From: Dugong dugon
Taxonomy: Eukaryota; Chordata; Mammalia; Sirenia; Dugongidae
Reading direction: 5' to 3'
Length of the DNA stretch: 64,000 nt
NCBI GenBank assembly: GCA_030035585.1
Contig: CM057462.1
Coordinates: forward strand, 64,886,734-64,950,733
Part shown: positions 12,362-23,054 of the stretch, piece after piece
How positions within the stretch are numbered: the first letter of the stretch is position 1
Layout of the letters: every line of letters begins with the position of its first letter
The notes under the pieces: model-generated
What the model was told of the DNA's origin: nothing
Databases searched by the model: none
Seen by the model: the letters and a program-made list of their open reading frames with translations, nothing else
Program-made: the position numbers and the translations under genes

Positions 12362-12528
12362 CACTGGTGTTTTTCTGAATGTGGTCTCAGGATTCTGCAT
12401 CCCTGCAGAGCTTGCTAGCAATGCATATTCTTGGCCCAGACCTAGTGCAGCAGGATCTGGGGGCGGGGTAGGGGAGTAGGGGGAGGGAATAGATTCTTAA
12501 GACAACTCAGCTTAAGAATCACTGCCTT
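12362..12528 (+). mobile_element. MER5A-like hAT-Charlie DNA transposon relic
   Basis: The order TTCTGAATGTGGTCTCAGGA, CTTGCTAGCAATGCATATTC, GGATCTGGGGGCGGGG and CTTAAGAATCACTG fits MER5A, a short nonautonomous hAT element. Confidence 0.65.
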
Positions 12529-12952
12529 AACAAAAGAGGCATTAGAGTATTTAGTGACTGAATGGAGTCAGTCCAGCTACTGACTCCAGCTCACTATGAA
12601 GGCACCACAGTGCCCAAGGAGGACAAGTGAAGGGCCCATATGTACACCAGCATTACAGACGCGCAACCCCTCTGCCATGGGATGCTGTGGACCAACCAGA
12701 GGCTTGAGCCTTTGCCTTCTCTTCCTCCTCCGCCTCTCTCCATCTTCCAAAACCCTGGCTACTTCTTCCCTGATGATTTACTGCCTCTTTAAGCATCAAC
12801 TTGTGCACTCCAGATTACTTTAAGTACTTCTGGGAAGCAGTCCTTCTCTTACCAGTTGCTTCTGTTCTGCTTTTCAACTATGACTATTTAATCTGTATTC
12901 TAGGTGTGACTTACTAACATGGTTTAAATAACACTAACCATTTACTAATGGG

Positions 12953-13296
12953 GGCAGTTGTGGTTCAGTGGTGGGATTCTTGCCTTCCATGTGGGAGATC
13001 TGGGTTCAATTCCCATCCTATATCCCTCGTGTGTAGTCACCACCCATCTGTCAGTAGAGGTTTGCGTGTTGCTATGCTGCTGAACAAGTTTCAGCAGAGC
13101 TTCCAGACTAAGACAGGCTAAAAAGAAAGCCCTGGCGATCTACTTCCAAAAATCAGTTAATGGAAACTCTATAGATCACAATGATCTGATTTTCAACCGA
13201 TGATGGGGATGGCCCACGACTGGGCAGTGTTTCGTTCCGTTGTGCATAGGTCACCGTGAGTCAGGACCTACTTGACCCAGTTAACAACAACCATTT
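12953..13296 (+). repeat. Composite SINE with tRNA-Gly-like head and RTE-derived body and tail
   Basis: The head (12953-13020) reads TTGTGGTTCAGTGGTGGGAT, an A-box, and GGGTTCAATTCCCAT, a B-box, with an anticodon arm close to tRNA-Gly. The body (about 13035-13165) contains CAGAGCTTCCAGACTAAGAC, which matches the minus-strand 5' region of the RTE copy at 36260-36450. The end (about 13200-13292) carries GGCAGTGTTTCGTTCCGTTG and an AACAACAA tail, as in RTE 3' ends. It is therefore a chimera. TSDs are not clear. Confidence 0.75.
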
Positions 13297-13500
13297 ACTG
13301 AGCATTTACTATTTCTTACAACAACCCAGTGAGGTAGGTGCTATTGTTTATACCTGTTTTACCGATGAGGAAACTGATGCTGGGAGAGGCTAATAACTTG
13401 CTCAATGTCATGCATCTGAAAAATGCAGATACAAGATTTGGAACTGAGATCTGTTAGGTGTGGCTCACCACTTAACCATACTGACTTCCCCAAATTTAAA
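13290..13500 (-). repeat. MIR relic
   Basis: MIR antisense words: CCCAGTGAGGTAGGTGCTAT, TTTACCGATGAGGAAACTGA and GCTCAATGTCATGCATCTG. The composite SINE abuts it. Confidence 0.75.
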
Positions 13501-14290
13501 GGCAATCCAACATTTACTGGACACCTACTGGACCCCTGGCACTGAGCCTAATCCTTTAATAACACACCTGATTAGAGACTTTAAGAAGATATTTACATTT
13601 CCTCGCCAAGAGAACAGTAACATTAATACAGATCTCCTTGGCAGGAGCAGTTCTAAATAAACAGACATTAACAAAAGCTGCCCACTGGGCTGAAAGTAGA
13701 AATGCCCACGTACCAACAGGCTGACTGGAACTTTAGCTGACATTTAGAACATCCCTACTCCGGGCCACCTAGTCATGAATCATTTCCCAGCTGATTGGAA
13801 AGGAGCCTCTCTCTCACTCCCTCCTATCACCTTCCAGATCAACCAAGGTACCCTCCTCCGGCCTCGTAAAGTGAATATTCTACAATATCTTGACCCCAGG
13901 GGCACGTCAGGTAAATTCAGACATCATAGATCATTCAACCTATCTCCATCCCCTAAAGTAGCTCCCAATAGGAACAGGAGTTAAGAACCCACTTTAGTCT
14001 GTAATTGTCTAACAGGGAGACGACCTTTCTTTTTTACACCAGTGTGCCTTCACTGCCACCCCTTAGCGTCTGCCTTCCTGAGTTGGATGTGTAGTCCCTT
14101 AGGTGTACTATTCAGAGGCAAACCTAATTTGTAGAAATTGTCCTCTGAAATCCAGGAATAAATTCTTGGCTATTTTCAGACAAAGATAGAGGTAGGAAAT
14201 CCGTAGAAAGGAGCTTAAAATACTTCACATTCCAGAAACACCCTCCCTTCCCCCCAGGAGATGGCTTTTCTCCCACTCCTTTTTCAGCAG
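13500..14290. other. Intergenic stretch, nothing recognised
   Basis: No gene and no named repeat is seen. The short open frames on both strands have no recognisable protein features. Confidence 0.5.
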
Positions 14291-14299
14291 AGCGGGACT

Positions 14300-14480
14300 C
14301 AAAGGAGCTAAAGCTTGGAGTCAGGCGGCTGGTAACTAGCTGTGTGGGCTTAGACAAAGGATTTAAATGTCCCAGAGCTTCAGTGTGCTCATCTGTGAAA
14401 TGGGGCTGACACCACTCTGCTCTCAAAGTTATTGTGAGAAATTAAGTTATGTACAACAGCGAGCATTAGTGCCTGTATCC
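14300..14480 (+). repeat. MIR relic
   Basis: MIR order: TGGAGTCAGGCGGCTGGTAA, GCTGTGTGGGCTTAGACAAA, CTCATCTGTGAAATGGGG. Confidence 0.7.
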
Positions 14481-14714
14481 AGAAGTACCTACCATTTTAC
14501 TGAGTGCTCAGAATTCTCTGTGTCCAGTAAGGTAAGAAATTCTACAACGTCATCTCTTGACAAATGGCCTCAAAAAAGGGGGATGAGTACATGGGAAACA
14601 GGGTGGATATAACTAAAGGAGAGAAAGTGTTTTGAGTTCCCGTAACCCAAGTCTGTTTTATCAACTGGGTTTGGTGACTGAGGGGCAGTGGAGGCCTAAG
14701 GGAAAGTTTACCTG

Positions 14715-14860
14715 ATGGGAGACTGGACTTGGAATCCTGATCTTGCTGTGTGACCTTGAGCAATGAACAACCTTTCTGGGCTCCGGTACCATATGGCTGA
14801 TATTGCTTACTTTCCAGGTTATGGTGAAAATCATCAAAAAGTTCCTTTGTAAACATGAGG
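14715..14860 (+). repeat. MIR relic
   Basis: CTGGACTTGGAATCCTGATC followed by GCTGTGTGACCTTGAGCAAT is the MIR core order. Confidence 0.65.
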
Positions 14861-15224
14861 AATTAAGAATAGCTTGTTGACCCTACTCAGACTTCATAGG
14901 AGTGCAGGCAGGCAATACTGACCCCGGGTCCTAGCTGTAAGGTGGGATTAGTGGAGGCAAAGCAGCCTTCTCCTGACCTGATGCTCATGATCTTTCTGAA
15001 CAGCGACTGTTTTCTTTGCACGGTCCCAGAAGAGGCCTCTTTGCAGCAAGGCTGTCCTATCCTGCCCACAAATGCTACAGAGAGGTTGGTCATGGAACAT
15101 TTGCTGCAATTCATCCCAACAAAGGCCAGGCCCAGTGACCCCAAGGAGAGAGAATTCAAATGATGGAATTCCCCGTTTACCTCCTCCACACACCCCATGC
15201 TAACAAAACACACTGATCATTATA

Positions 15225-15660
15225 ACGCAGTCGTTAAGACCTTTGGCTCTAGAGACAGGCAGAGTTGGTTTCAAATCCCATCTCATTTACTTACTAGCTG
15301 GGACCCTGGGCAGTTTTTACTCTTAGAACCTCGGTTTCCTCATCTGTAGCCCTGGCCCATGGTTGGTCTGGCATAATGCAAAGTAGCAAACAGAGTACCT
15401 AGATGCAGGCAGTGCTCCATCAGGAACCAACAAAACCGAACCAGTTGCCGTGGAGTTGACTCTGACTTATGGTGACCCTATCTGCATCAGAGTGCATCTG
15501 TGTCCCATTGGGTTCTCAATGGCTGATTTTTCAGAAGTAGATCGCCAGGCCTTTCTTCTGAGGCACCTGTGGGTGGACTCAAACCTCCAACCTTTCAGTT
15601 AGCAGCCCAGTGTGTTAACTGTTGTACCACCCAGGGGCTCCCCATCAGGAACAGCTACTA
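15225..15660 (+). repeat. MIR relic with AfroSINE at its 3' end
   Basis: MIR core: TTTGGCTCTAGAGACAGGCA, ACTTACTAGCTGGGACCCTG, CTCGGTTTCCTCATCTGTAG. It continues after the SINE with CAGGAACAGCTACTATTAAA. Confidence 0.65.
15428..15641 (-). repeat. AfroSINE, 'GGGAGCCCCTGG' variant
   Basis: The minus strand starts GGAGCCCCTGGGTGGTACAA and ends in the GTCAACTCCACGGCAACTGG tail. A perfect 11-base target-site duplication, CCATCAGGAAC, is seen at 15417-15427 and 15642-15652. Confidence 0.92.
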
Positions 15661-15849
15661 TTAAATTCTCCCCTCTTACATTTATGGCAAGTTTATGAGA
15701 GCCATGGGAGGGAAAGACAGCCTTAATTTTCTCTCACTACTGCAGGGAGAAAAAAAATAAACTACCTTTCTATTAGAAAAATCCTATTACATCACAAATT
15801 CTCAGAGAATTTTTTAAAAGACATCCTGCAAAGGGTCATCATACCACCA

Positions 15850-16031
15850 AGATAAGAACAATGCCACCCTAAAGAATATAAGGCTTTATAGTTCAGAAAG
15901 TAATTTAAAGTCTATTACTTCATTCAATACCTGCAAAAACTCTGTGAAGTAGCATTTATCCCCATTTTACAGATAAGGATGCCAGCGCTCAGAAAGATAA
16001 AGCTAAAAGGCCACAGAACAAGTAAGTGGTG
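15850..16031 (-). repeat. MIR relic
   Basis: MIR antisense: CTCTGTGAAGTAGCATTTAT, CCCCATTTTACAGATAAGGA and AACAAGTAAGTGGTGGAGCT. Confidence 0.7.
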
Positions 16032-16198
16032 GAGCTGGGGACGTAGTGGCTAAGAGTTTGGCTGCTAACCAAAAGGTCGGCAGTTCAAATCCACCAGGTG
16101 CTCCTTGGAAACTCTATGGGACAGTCCTACTCTGTCCTATAGGGTCACTATGAGTTGGAATTGACTCAATGGCAATGGGTTTGGTTTTGGTTTTTTAA
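16032..16198 (+). repeat. AfroSINE, short form
   Basis: The copy shows GTAGTGGCTAAGAGTTTGGC, GGTCGGCAGTTCAAATCCAC, then CTCCTTGGAAACTCTATGGG with no long middle module, and ends GACTCAATGGCAATGGG. It lies in the end of a MIR, just downstream of MYCL. Confidence 0.85.
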
Positions 16199-16419
16199 AG
16201 CACAAATTCAGCATTCTGCGATTCACAAGAGAATTTCACATTCACCAAGTACTGAGGCTACATTGTTTAGACTTGTCTGAGATGGCATTTCAGGAACCCA
16301 AAGTGGAATGACCAGGTTAGCAACATAGTTAAGGAAATGCAGGCCTGTAGATCACTTGTGGCTACCCTGAAATAGTTCTCCTTGGTTTAGGGGACTCAGA
16401 TGGCATAAGCTGCCCCCAC

Positions 16420-18404
16420 TCTGACACATTGGAGAAATCTTTTATTAGAAGATGTCCCAGAAGGCAACATTTTAAAATCAGGCAATCAATAATCGTAACT
16501 AAATACAAAATTTCAGGTAAACCTGCCTTTCAAAATAAATCAGACCCTTGCAGCAGAATTGCCCGAGCTTTTTTCTTGTACAAAAACAACACCACTTTGC
16601 AAAAGTCATACAAAAATACAGTATATTAAAAAAAAAAGAAGACTGCCCCCAGCATAACACCCAACAGCAGCTTATAAAACACAAGCTTTTCAGGTGAAAC
16701 ATTAGTAACCTACATCCCATCTGTCCTCCAAAGACAGTTCCAGAAGTCAGTTGGTTGCAGAAAAACATGCTCCAGAATGTAGACAAACTATTTGCAAACT
16801 TCCACCGGGATTCTCTGAGAGCAGGAAGCAACCTCAGAAACAGACTATGGACAATAGGTTTGGGAGTAGCACCTGGTTTTCCAGAGCTACATATAGAGCT
16901 CCACTATCTACACCCCACCCCACCCCCACCGCCACATCCAATCCCATAGCCAGCAGGCACCTGCTGCACTGGGCAGAGTTCTGGAAGGGCTGGTCCTTAT
17001 TCCAGACCAGACCAAGGGGCTTCTGAGGTTGCCTGTATGACATCTGTTGGGCCGGGTGCTTTTCCCAGGCTGGAGGCTGCACCCAGACTCCCCTTGAAGC
17101 TGCAGAGTCCAACTGGGGCAAAATCCATCATGGTTGGCTAAACAGAGCCACTGGAGGCTCCTTTAAAACCCACCAGGGAGCAAGTCCACCTTCTGGACCA
17201 CTGGCTCCTCCAGATGAGTCCCAGTGGCTCTCCCCAGAACTTCAGTGAGGTCCAGATTCTGGGAAAGGAATCTGACTCATGGCAGGCTGGTGGAGGTCCA
17301 AGGATGACCACAGAGCCAGTCCGTTCCTTGGAGTTGGTTGCATGAGGAGAGCTTTGCATGGTTCCAGAGAACTTCAAACTTATCAATCAGGAATTGAAAT
17401 GACAGGGAGGTGGAAAAGAGGAAGTGGTACAGTTCTCCCTCCTGAGGTGCCTTATGCCTGCCTTGAGAAAAGATTCCAATATGAGCCTCAAGGACCCCTC
17501 AGAAAATACCTGGGCAAAGAACAAGTTCATGGGCCCCAGGCTAGGACCAATTTCTCTGTGTCTTGGGGGAATATTTCTGACCTGTGGGAAAGAAGTGCAG
17601 TAGATTCCATTGCATAACAAAGGTAAAATGAAACAAAAAAGTCCCTTTTGAGGACAAAATGGTCCCTCCCTCAGAAGAAAGGGCCAAGAGGGCTCTGAGA
17701 CAAAGAATCTAGAAGCCAAGCTCTTTAAAAGTTCTCAAGGTCTTAGCATTGAGAGTGGAAGGAGGGTTATCATCTAACATTTTTAGTTTATATATAAAAG
17801 GTTTATATATACACCAATATATCTAAAAGGTTTACCAACTCCTCAGCTACTATAAAGTGTCTGACAGTGAGGTAATGGTCCGTGTTGATCAAGTCTGTAA
17901 GCTTGTCTCCATCTAAGACAGCTCATGTGTCTCCTGGAAAAAGGAGCCTCAGGAAGAACATCCAGGCCCAGCTGTCCTAGCATCACCCCAGAGACACCAC
18001 TGGAAGCATCTTTTCCCAGCCTAAAGCTCATCCAGAGTGTGAGATTTCATGCAGGCCGGAGCCCCCCGACAACGTTCACCACCTGTTGCATAGCATCTGT
18101 CAGGCTTTTCTTCTGAGCTAGTGAGCTAGGCAGACCCCAAGGCTCCACAGTCAGCTGCCTGCCTGAGGAGCCAAAGGGCCAGAGAAGACACAGCATTCCA
18201 ACCAGTCAGGGAAGAGAGAGAGCCGGGTTTCAAGGTTTCCAAGAATGCAAGCCCTTATTGTGTGCACTGGCTGCAATGCATTCTGGGATCTATTTTCCAG
18301 ACTGTCCCACCGTAAACAAATGTGCAAATTACTAAGGGGGAGGGGGAAGGATACAAAATAAACTTGTGTTTTTGTAAGACAGAGCAGTCAGGCTTTTTGG
18401 TCAG
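16420..18404 (-). other. MYCL: MYCL 3' untranslated region
   Basis: The stretch runs from the MYCL stop codon to the inferred poly(A) site, about 2 kb, consistent with the known long 3'UTR of L-myc mRNA. It contains an A/T-rich segment at about 17765-17830 and a ZNF143-like motif at 18271-18289. The last 300 bases recur in inverted orientation at 41937-42258. The open frames seen here have no support as genes. Confidence 0.75.
16441..16446 (-). terminator. MYCL: MYCL polyadenylation signal AATAAA
   Basis: The minus strand reads AATAAAAGATTTCTCC here, about 1.96 kb downstream of the stop codon. Cleavage is expected 15-30 bases further, near 16412-16426. No better-placed signal was seen. Confidence 0.65.
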
Positions 18405-19003
18405 TTAGTAGCCACTGAGGTACGCGATTCTTTTCTGCAGTTGCTGTTGCTGGCATCGGAGCTGCCTCTTCTCCGTGGCCATCCTCTTCTCTGCACCCAC
18501 CAGAGTTTGTAAGTATTCCAAGGCCTTGCTTAGGATCACTACTTTGGGGGCCTTGGAGCAGCTGGCCAGGGTGGGTACCTGGTCCCTCAGGGCCAAGAAC
18601 CGCGACCGGAGGTCATTCCGCCTTTTGCGCTCCAGGAAGTTGTGGTTCTTCCTCTTGGTCACATCCTCAGTATCAGAACTGACAGGTTTGGGGTGGCAGG
18701 ACCGGGGAGCTTCGCCTTCTACAGGTGGAGGGCTCACCATCTCTTCTTCTTCCTCGTCTTCCTTTTCCTCTGGCGCTTCTCTCTCTAGAGCCTCTTCTTG
18801 GGGTTCCCTCTCTGGAACCCCTTCTTGGGAGCAGCTTTCTGGAGGAAAACGGGCAGCATAGTTGTGCTGTTGCTGATGGATGGAGATGTGGAAGTGTTTC
18901 ATGCAGGGGTCTAAAGGGTCTGCTCGCACTGTGATGGTGACCGGCTTCCGTACACCCAGGGACTGTCTCTTCTCCACCGTCACAACATCAATTTCTTCCC
19001 CCT
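18405..19003 (-). CDS. MYCL: MYCL coding exon 3: L-Myc C-terminal half with bHLH-leucine zipper
   Basis: The exon encodes residues 166-364 of L-Myc, a nuclear transcription factor that dimerises with MAX and binds CACGTG E-boxes. The acceptor is GGACAG before AGGGGGAAG; joined to exon 2 it restores codon 166 (Glu). The exon opens with GEEIDVVTVEKRQ, the acidic EIDVV motif shared by MYC proteins. An acidic run of Glu and Asp lies near residues 245-255. From residue 279 (DVTKRKNHNFLERKRRNDLR) comes the basic region, then helix-loop-helix to about 333 and the leucine zipper to the C-terminus, which ends YLSGY. The stop is TAA at 18407-18405. Coding length with exon 2 is 1,095 bases including stop, i.e. 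364 residues, as in human. No frameshift or lost key residue is seen. Confidence 0.97.
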
Positions 19004-21956
19004 CTGTCCAAGAAGAGAGAGCAAGAGAAGGAACACACCCTGTGAGAAACACATACACGGACCCTACCGCTTTAGCTCTCTATGCTGGAGCTTGGGAAGG
19101 TAGGTAACTTTTTCTTAATTTAGATACAGACAAACTGAAGTGAGGAGAAGGCCGGCTAAATCATTTCTAATCGGCTAAGGGCAGTGTAAAGGAAAGGAGG
19201 GGGAATAAGCAAGAAGGAAAATATTCTCCAATTTCCTTCTGCACAGCAAGGCCTAGAAAAGAACAAAAGGCAAACCCAAGCCAACAGCCCCCAGTCTGCA
19301 CAAGCTCTACCCTCCCCCACTGAGGGGATAGAGAGAAAGAGCTACCGGCCTGGGACAAAGTTAGCTATAAAGATCTTCCCCAGTCGGGCTCTTTCATGCC
19401 CCATCAGAATTGTAAATGAGGGGTCTGTGGGCAGAGCTGCCCTTTGTTCCTGCCCAGCATAGCCTGCACTTGGGGAATTGTTACTTTTCACAAGTTATAA
19501 ATCCTATTATTCTCCCACCTCTCTATTCTGCCATCCCTTTCAGCGGAAGATTCAGAGAAGGGAGGGCCCCAACCCAGACCTCCTCACCCACAGAGGGGAG
19601 GGCCAGGGTTTCCCTCAGGAGCATTTTGCTCCTGGGTTCAATGGGTTTCTAAAGTCATCCATCATTTATAGGTCGACTGCCCCACCCCCTTCCCTGGACC
19701 AGAAAAGGGTTGGATTTGTAATCACAGGTCTGTGAAAGCTGTAGGAACGTCACAAAGGTACAAGCAACAATTCCCAAGCTACCCTGTGCCAGGGGCAGAA
19801 ACTGAGTGGCAGGATAATGTCCTGCTACAAAGACCAACCCACCAGGGACCTGGAAAGACACCTGGAACTGCCCCACCATTTCCTGGCCCGAGAGTCTTTG
19901 AGGTTACGCCAACCAAGAGAGGGGCAATTGGGAGAAAATACTCCTGCTCCACACGTTTTGCAGGCCCCACACAGAAGGTCACCTTAACGCATTTCAGCCT
20001 GACAACAGAAGAGCTCAGTTCTCGGCCTCTTTTGCATATCAGGATGTAGAGCCCCTTTGTCACGATGGCTTCCATTGTGTGGACAATTGCATTATTTCTC
20101 CATTAATAAAACCTGACCATTCAGTCCTCCTGGCCCCAAAGCCTGTGATTGGCTGGCTAAGCTGTGTTTGGAATGCTGCTTTAACCAGCCCCTAGCCCGT
20201 ATTGGCTGAGCTTTGCCGTCAGTCACTCTCCCCACCCCCGTCATTGTTTGCAATCTGTTGCGTTTTGTTCTAGGACATGTGGCCTGTGAGTGAACCAGGA
20301 GCCAGCAAACAGGTTCAGGTTAAAGGGCAGGTCAGAAAGTGATTCAGGAGGATTCCCCAAATCCCATACCTTTAATATTTCAGTGTTAAACCTTATGGCT
20401 GAGGAAGAAATAATTTAACACACCATTCTCCTTTTCAGAGTAGTATCTCACTCTTCTTTAGCCAGACAAGGAAATAACTTCATCAGGACAATCGAGTCCA
20501 AACCGCTCACATACAAAGGGAGAAACTGAGGCCCAGAGAGAAAGGGACTAGCCAAGTCCACACATCACTTTAGTAATGTTCTGGATCTCAAACTAAGATT
20601 TCCAAACTCCCCAAACAATATTTCCAGTCTACCACTCCATCAGCCTTGGTAGAGATACATCTTTATTGGATTCTTAATATCAAGGATTCTTATTCGAGCC
20701 ATTAAACAAACACAAGCTTTTGGAATAGAAAGCACGCAACGGACAGGAAAAAAAAAAAAGAATTTTAATTTTTCTGGTTATGCTTATTATTCCCCTCAAA
20801 TGTGTGACAACTCCCATATCCCATTCCTCAGTTCCCTCTCAAATGGTCATTTTAAAGTTATTCTTAAAAGTTACAGTGAGTTGTCTCGGTCCTGATTTAC
20901 CTGAGCCGGCCTCAGTCTGCCCCCTACAAAAGCATCCTCTCCGGTATTTCTCATGAGTTTAAGAGGCTGGGCTAAGAACAATGTAGTCTGGTGCACAGGA
21001 CACTGCATACTGTGCCGTCAAGAGAGGTCTGCACTTGCATTAAGGACAGGGGGCTGGAGCTCCATGTCTGTGGCCTCAGCACCTAGCTCAGAGGTTAGCA
21101 CAAAGTAGGGGCCAGTGAACATTTGTTGAAGGCCAGGTAGCAACTGAAGCCCTCAGATGAGTGGGGAGGGGGCTGGGACACCTTTCCACCTCCAACTAAA
21201 GCAACAAGGCAAGGTACAGCCTTCTCAGATAAGTGACAGCGAAGACTCTAAAAATCAAAGTGCCTGGTTGGGATAGAAGGTTGGGGAAAGAAGGCTGTCT
21301 AGATGGCAGGAAGCTGGGGCTCACTTTAGTGATTCCTATCTCTAAGCCTCAGTTTTTCCATCTGTTGATGAGGAATGTTCATTCCACCCCTGCTTGTCTC
21401 GTGGGTGGTGGTGAGGATGCACAGTGGTAAGGGGTGGAAGGTGTAATGGAAGGGCATTGGTGGCATATTTAAATAAAGTGGGCTAGAGACCTGGGTTTTT
21501 TTTTTAAAGGATGAAGGTTTCAGCTTTGCACAAAAGGTTTCTCAGATTTCTCCCTCTCTAGGAGGGTGTGAGTTTTCCAGAGAAACAGGAAGCAACAAAA
21601 ATGCTTCAAGCATGGAACGACCCTTAGGGGACCCCTTTCAGCCTCCCAAGGACAGAAATCCCCCACAGTCTAGCCCCAGTATAGTCCTCTGTAAGTGCCA
21701 ACCCTCTCTCCCTTGTCCCCTGGGGCTCCAATCATCATCAAAAGGACGCTGACTCTCACGCTACTTCTCTAAACTGTTTACCAACACACCCACGTGCCAG
21801 ACAGACACTGCTGGGGGCTACACCGGCAGCTTCAGCCAGAGAAAGGGGGAGGTGGGTGAAGGGCTTGACAAAACCCAGCGCCTGACCTCAGTCAGCTATA
21901 GAACTTCGGCCACCCATGGGGTGCCTCCCTCTTAGGTGGGCCGGGGCGATCCTTAC
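19004..21956 (-). other. MYCL: MYCL intron 2
   Basis: The intron is 2,953 bases long, bounded by donor GTAAGG (21956-21951) and acceptor GGACAG (19009-19004). It contains a likely MIR relic (about 20475-20640), two inverted CCAAT boxes (20148-20152, 20201-20205) and a perfect CACGTG E-box at 21791-21796, 160 bases inside the intron. If the intron is retained, the reading frame closes at 21892. No other gene was seen in it. Confidence 0.85.
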
Positions 21957-22452
21957 CCGAGTCGCTAGGGCTCTCGGACCCCGAGCAGGCCTGGGTCTTG
22001 GGCTCGCCCAGCGGACACGGGGCGGCGGGCGCCGGGTTGCCGGCTTCGAGGCTGGGAGCGCAGTCCGGGGCAGTGGGTGCCTTAGGCGGGTTCCCACGGG
22101 GCACGCCACCGGCTAGCCGGTCGCTCACCGCTCTCTCCAGGCGTTCCCGGGCTGAGAAGCCGCTCCACATGCAGTCACGACGGATGATGGAGGCGTAGTT
22201 CCTGCCCCAACCTTTCGAGTGGCCCCGAGATTCCGCCTCATCCCCAACTCCCCCTCCGGGCCACGGATCCAGGGGACCAACCCCAGGGGCCAGGTCCCCG
22301 GCGCCGGGACCCAAGCCCCAGGGCGGCGACGTGGGGGGCGAAGGCACCAGCTCGAATTTCTTCCAGATGTCCTCGCTGGGCGCCGTGGAGCGGTAGAAAT
22401 CCTCCCCGCAGTCATAGTCGTAGAAATAGTGCTGGTACGAGTCGAAGTCCAT
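21957..22452 (-). CDS. MYCL: MYCL coding exon 2: L-Myc N-terminal transactivation half
   Basis: The exon encodes residues 1-165 plus the first base of codon 166. The start ATG at 22452-22450 opens [20 protein letters not shown], the conserved MYC N-terminus (human has Tyr at position 3). Myc box I is at about residues 33-46 with the phosphodegron-like core PPTSPPW; Myc box II is at about 93-114 around [19 protein letters not shown]. Residues 115-165 are rich in Pro, Gly and Ser. The exon begins at 22461, nine bases before the ATG, after acceptor CTCTCGCAG, and ends before GTAAGG. The region lies in a CpG island. The frame also stays open upstream of the ATG through the acceptor into intron 1, which matters only if intron 1 is retained. 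Confidence 0.97.
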
Positions 22453-22826
22453 ATCCGCTCCCTGCGAGAGGGAAGAGGGGACGTGCTGACCCTGGTGCGG
22501 GCCGGGGAAGGAAGACGTCCCGGACTCGCTCAGCACAGCCGGCCGCCGGCCTCCCGTCCTTCCCCAGCGCCACTGGCTTGCAGCCCGCGCCCTGCCCTGG
22601 CGTCCCTGGAAGCCAGAACCTGGGTCAAGCGCGCCCAGGGAAGCCACTCAGTGCGCGCGGACCAGGCTGCGGGGAACGAGTTCAAAGCAAACTTTGCCAG
22701 CGCCGCCTGGAGCGCAGCTCCCACGCTCGGGCAGGGCCGGCCGGGGGCGCACTGTGTCCAGAAGGCAGCCTGCCGCCCGTCCCCCCTACCCCCCGGGACC
22801 TGTCCCCAGGCCGCCCGCCGCCTCAC

Positions 22827-23020
22827 CTCACTCCAGCCGCCAGCCACTAGGAGCGGACCGGCTCCCGGCGGGCTCGGGGCAGCCCGGCAGTCTGCACACA
22901 CGCACATGCGCGCCACCGAGCGCGCGCCCCCACTCAAGAGCGCGCTCCCCTCGCGCGCGCACTCCCCCTCGCTCGCGCACGGCAGCCCGGACGCTCCCGG
23001 GATCGGCGCGGGAGCGCGAG
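22827..23020 (-). other. MYCL: MYCL noncoding exon 1 (inferred)
   Basis: The 3' edge is inferred from a strong donor (GGAGTGAG followed by GTGAGG) at 22827/22826, giving a 365-base intron 1 down to the acceptor at 22463. The 5' edge is inferred from the TATA-like element at 23046-23054. A short GC-rich noncoding exon 1 followed by a short intron is the known structure of this gene. The exact start site is not visible. Confidence 0.55.
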
Positions 23021-23045
23021 CTGCAGGAGCATTGTTTCCTGGCTG

Positions 23046-23054
23046 CCTTATATC
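23046..23054 (-). promoter_or_regulatory. MYCL: MYCL TATA-like core promoter element
   Basis: The minus strand reads GATATAAGG inside otherwise very GC-rich DNA. Transcription would start about 25-30 bases lower, near 23020. The flanking 200 bases contain CpG-rich, Sp1-like runs on both sides. Confidence 0.6.

Noticed and set aside
12953-13025. Possible tRNA-Gly gene
   Set aside because: The acceptor stem does not pair and the sequence continues into RTE-derived text, so it is a SINE head and not a functional tRNA.
16429-16629. 66-codon open frame matching a frame at 42075-42269 (minus)
   Set aside because: The shared reading frame is due to the duplicated MYCL 3'UTR segment and is antisense to the mRNA; no sign of a protein gene.
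18475-18861. 128-codon open frame on the plus strand
   Set aside because: It is the antisense shadow of MYCL exon 3; the Ser-rich run is the complement of the acidic coding stretch.
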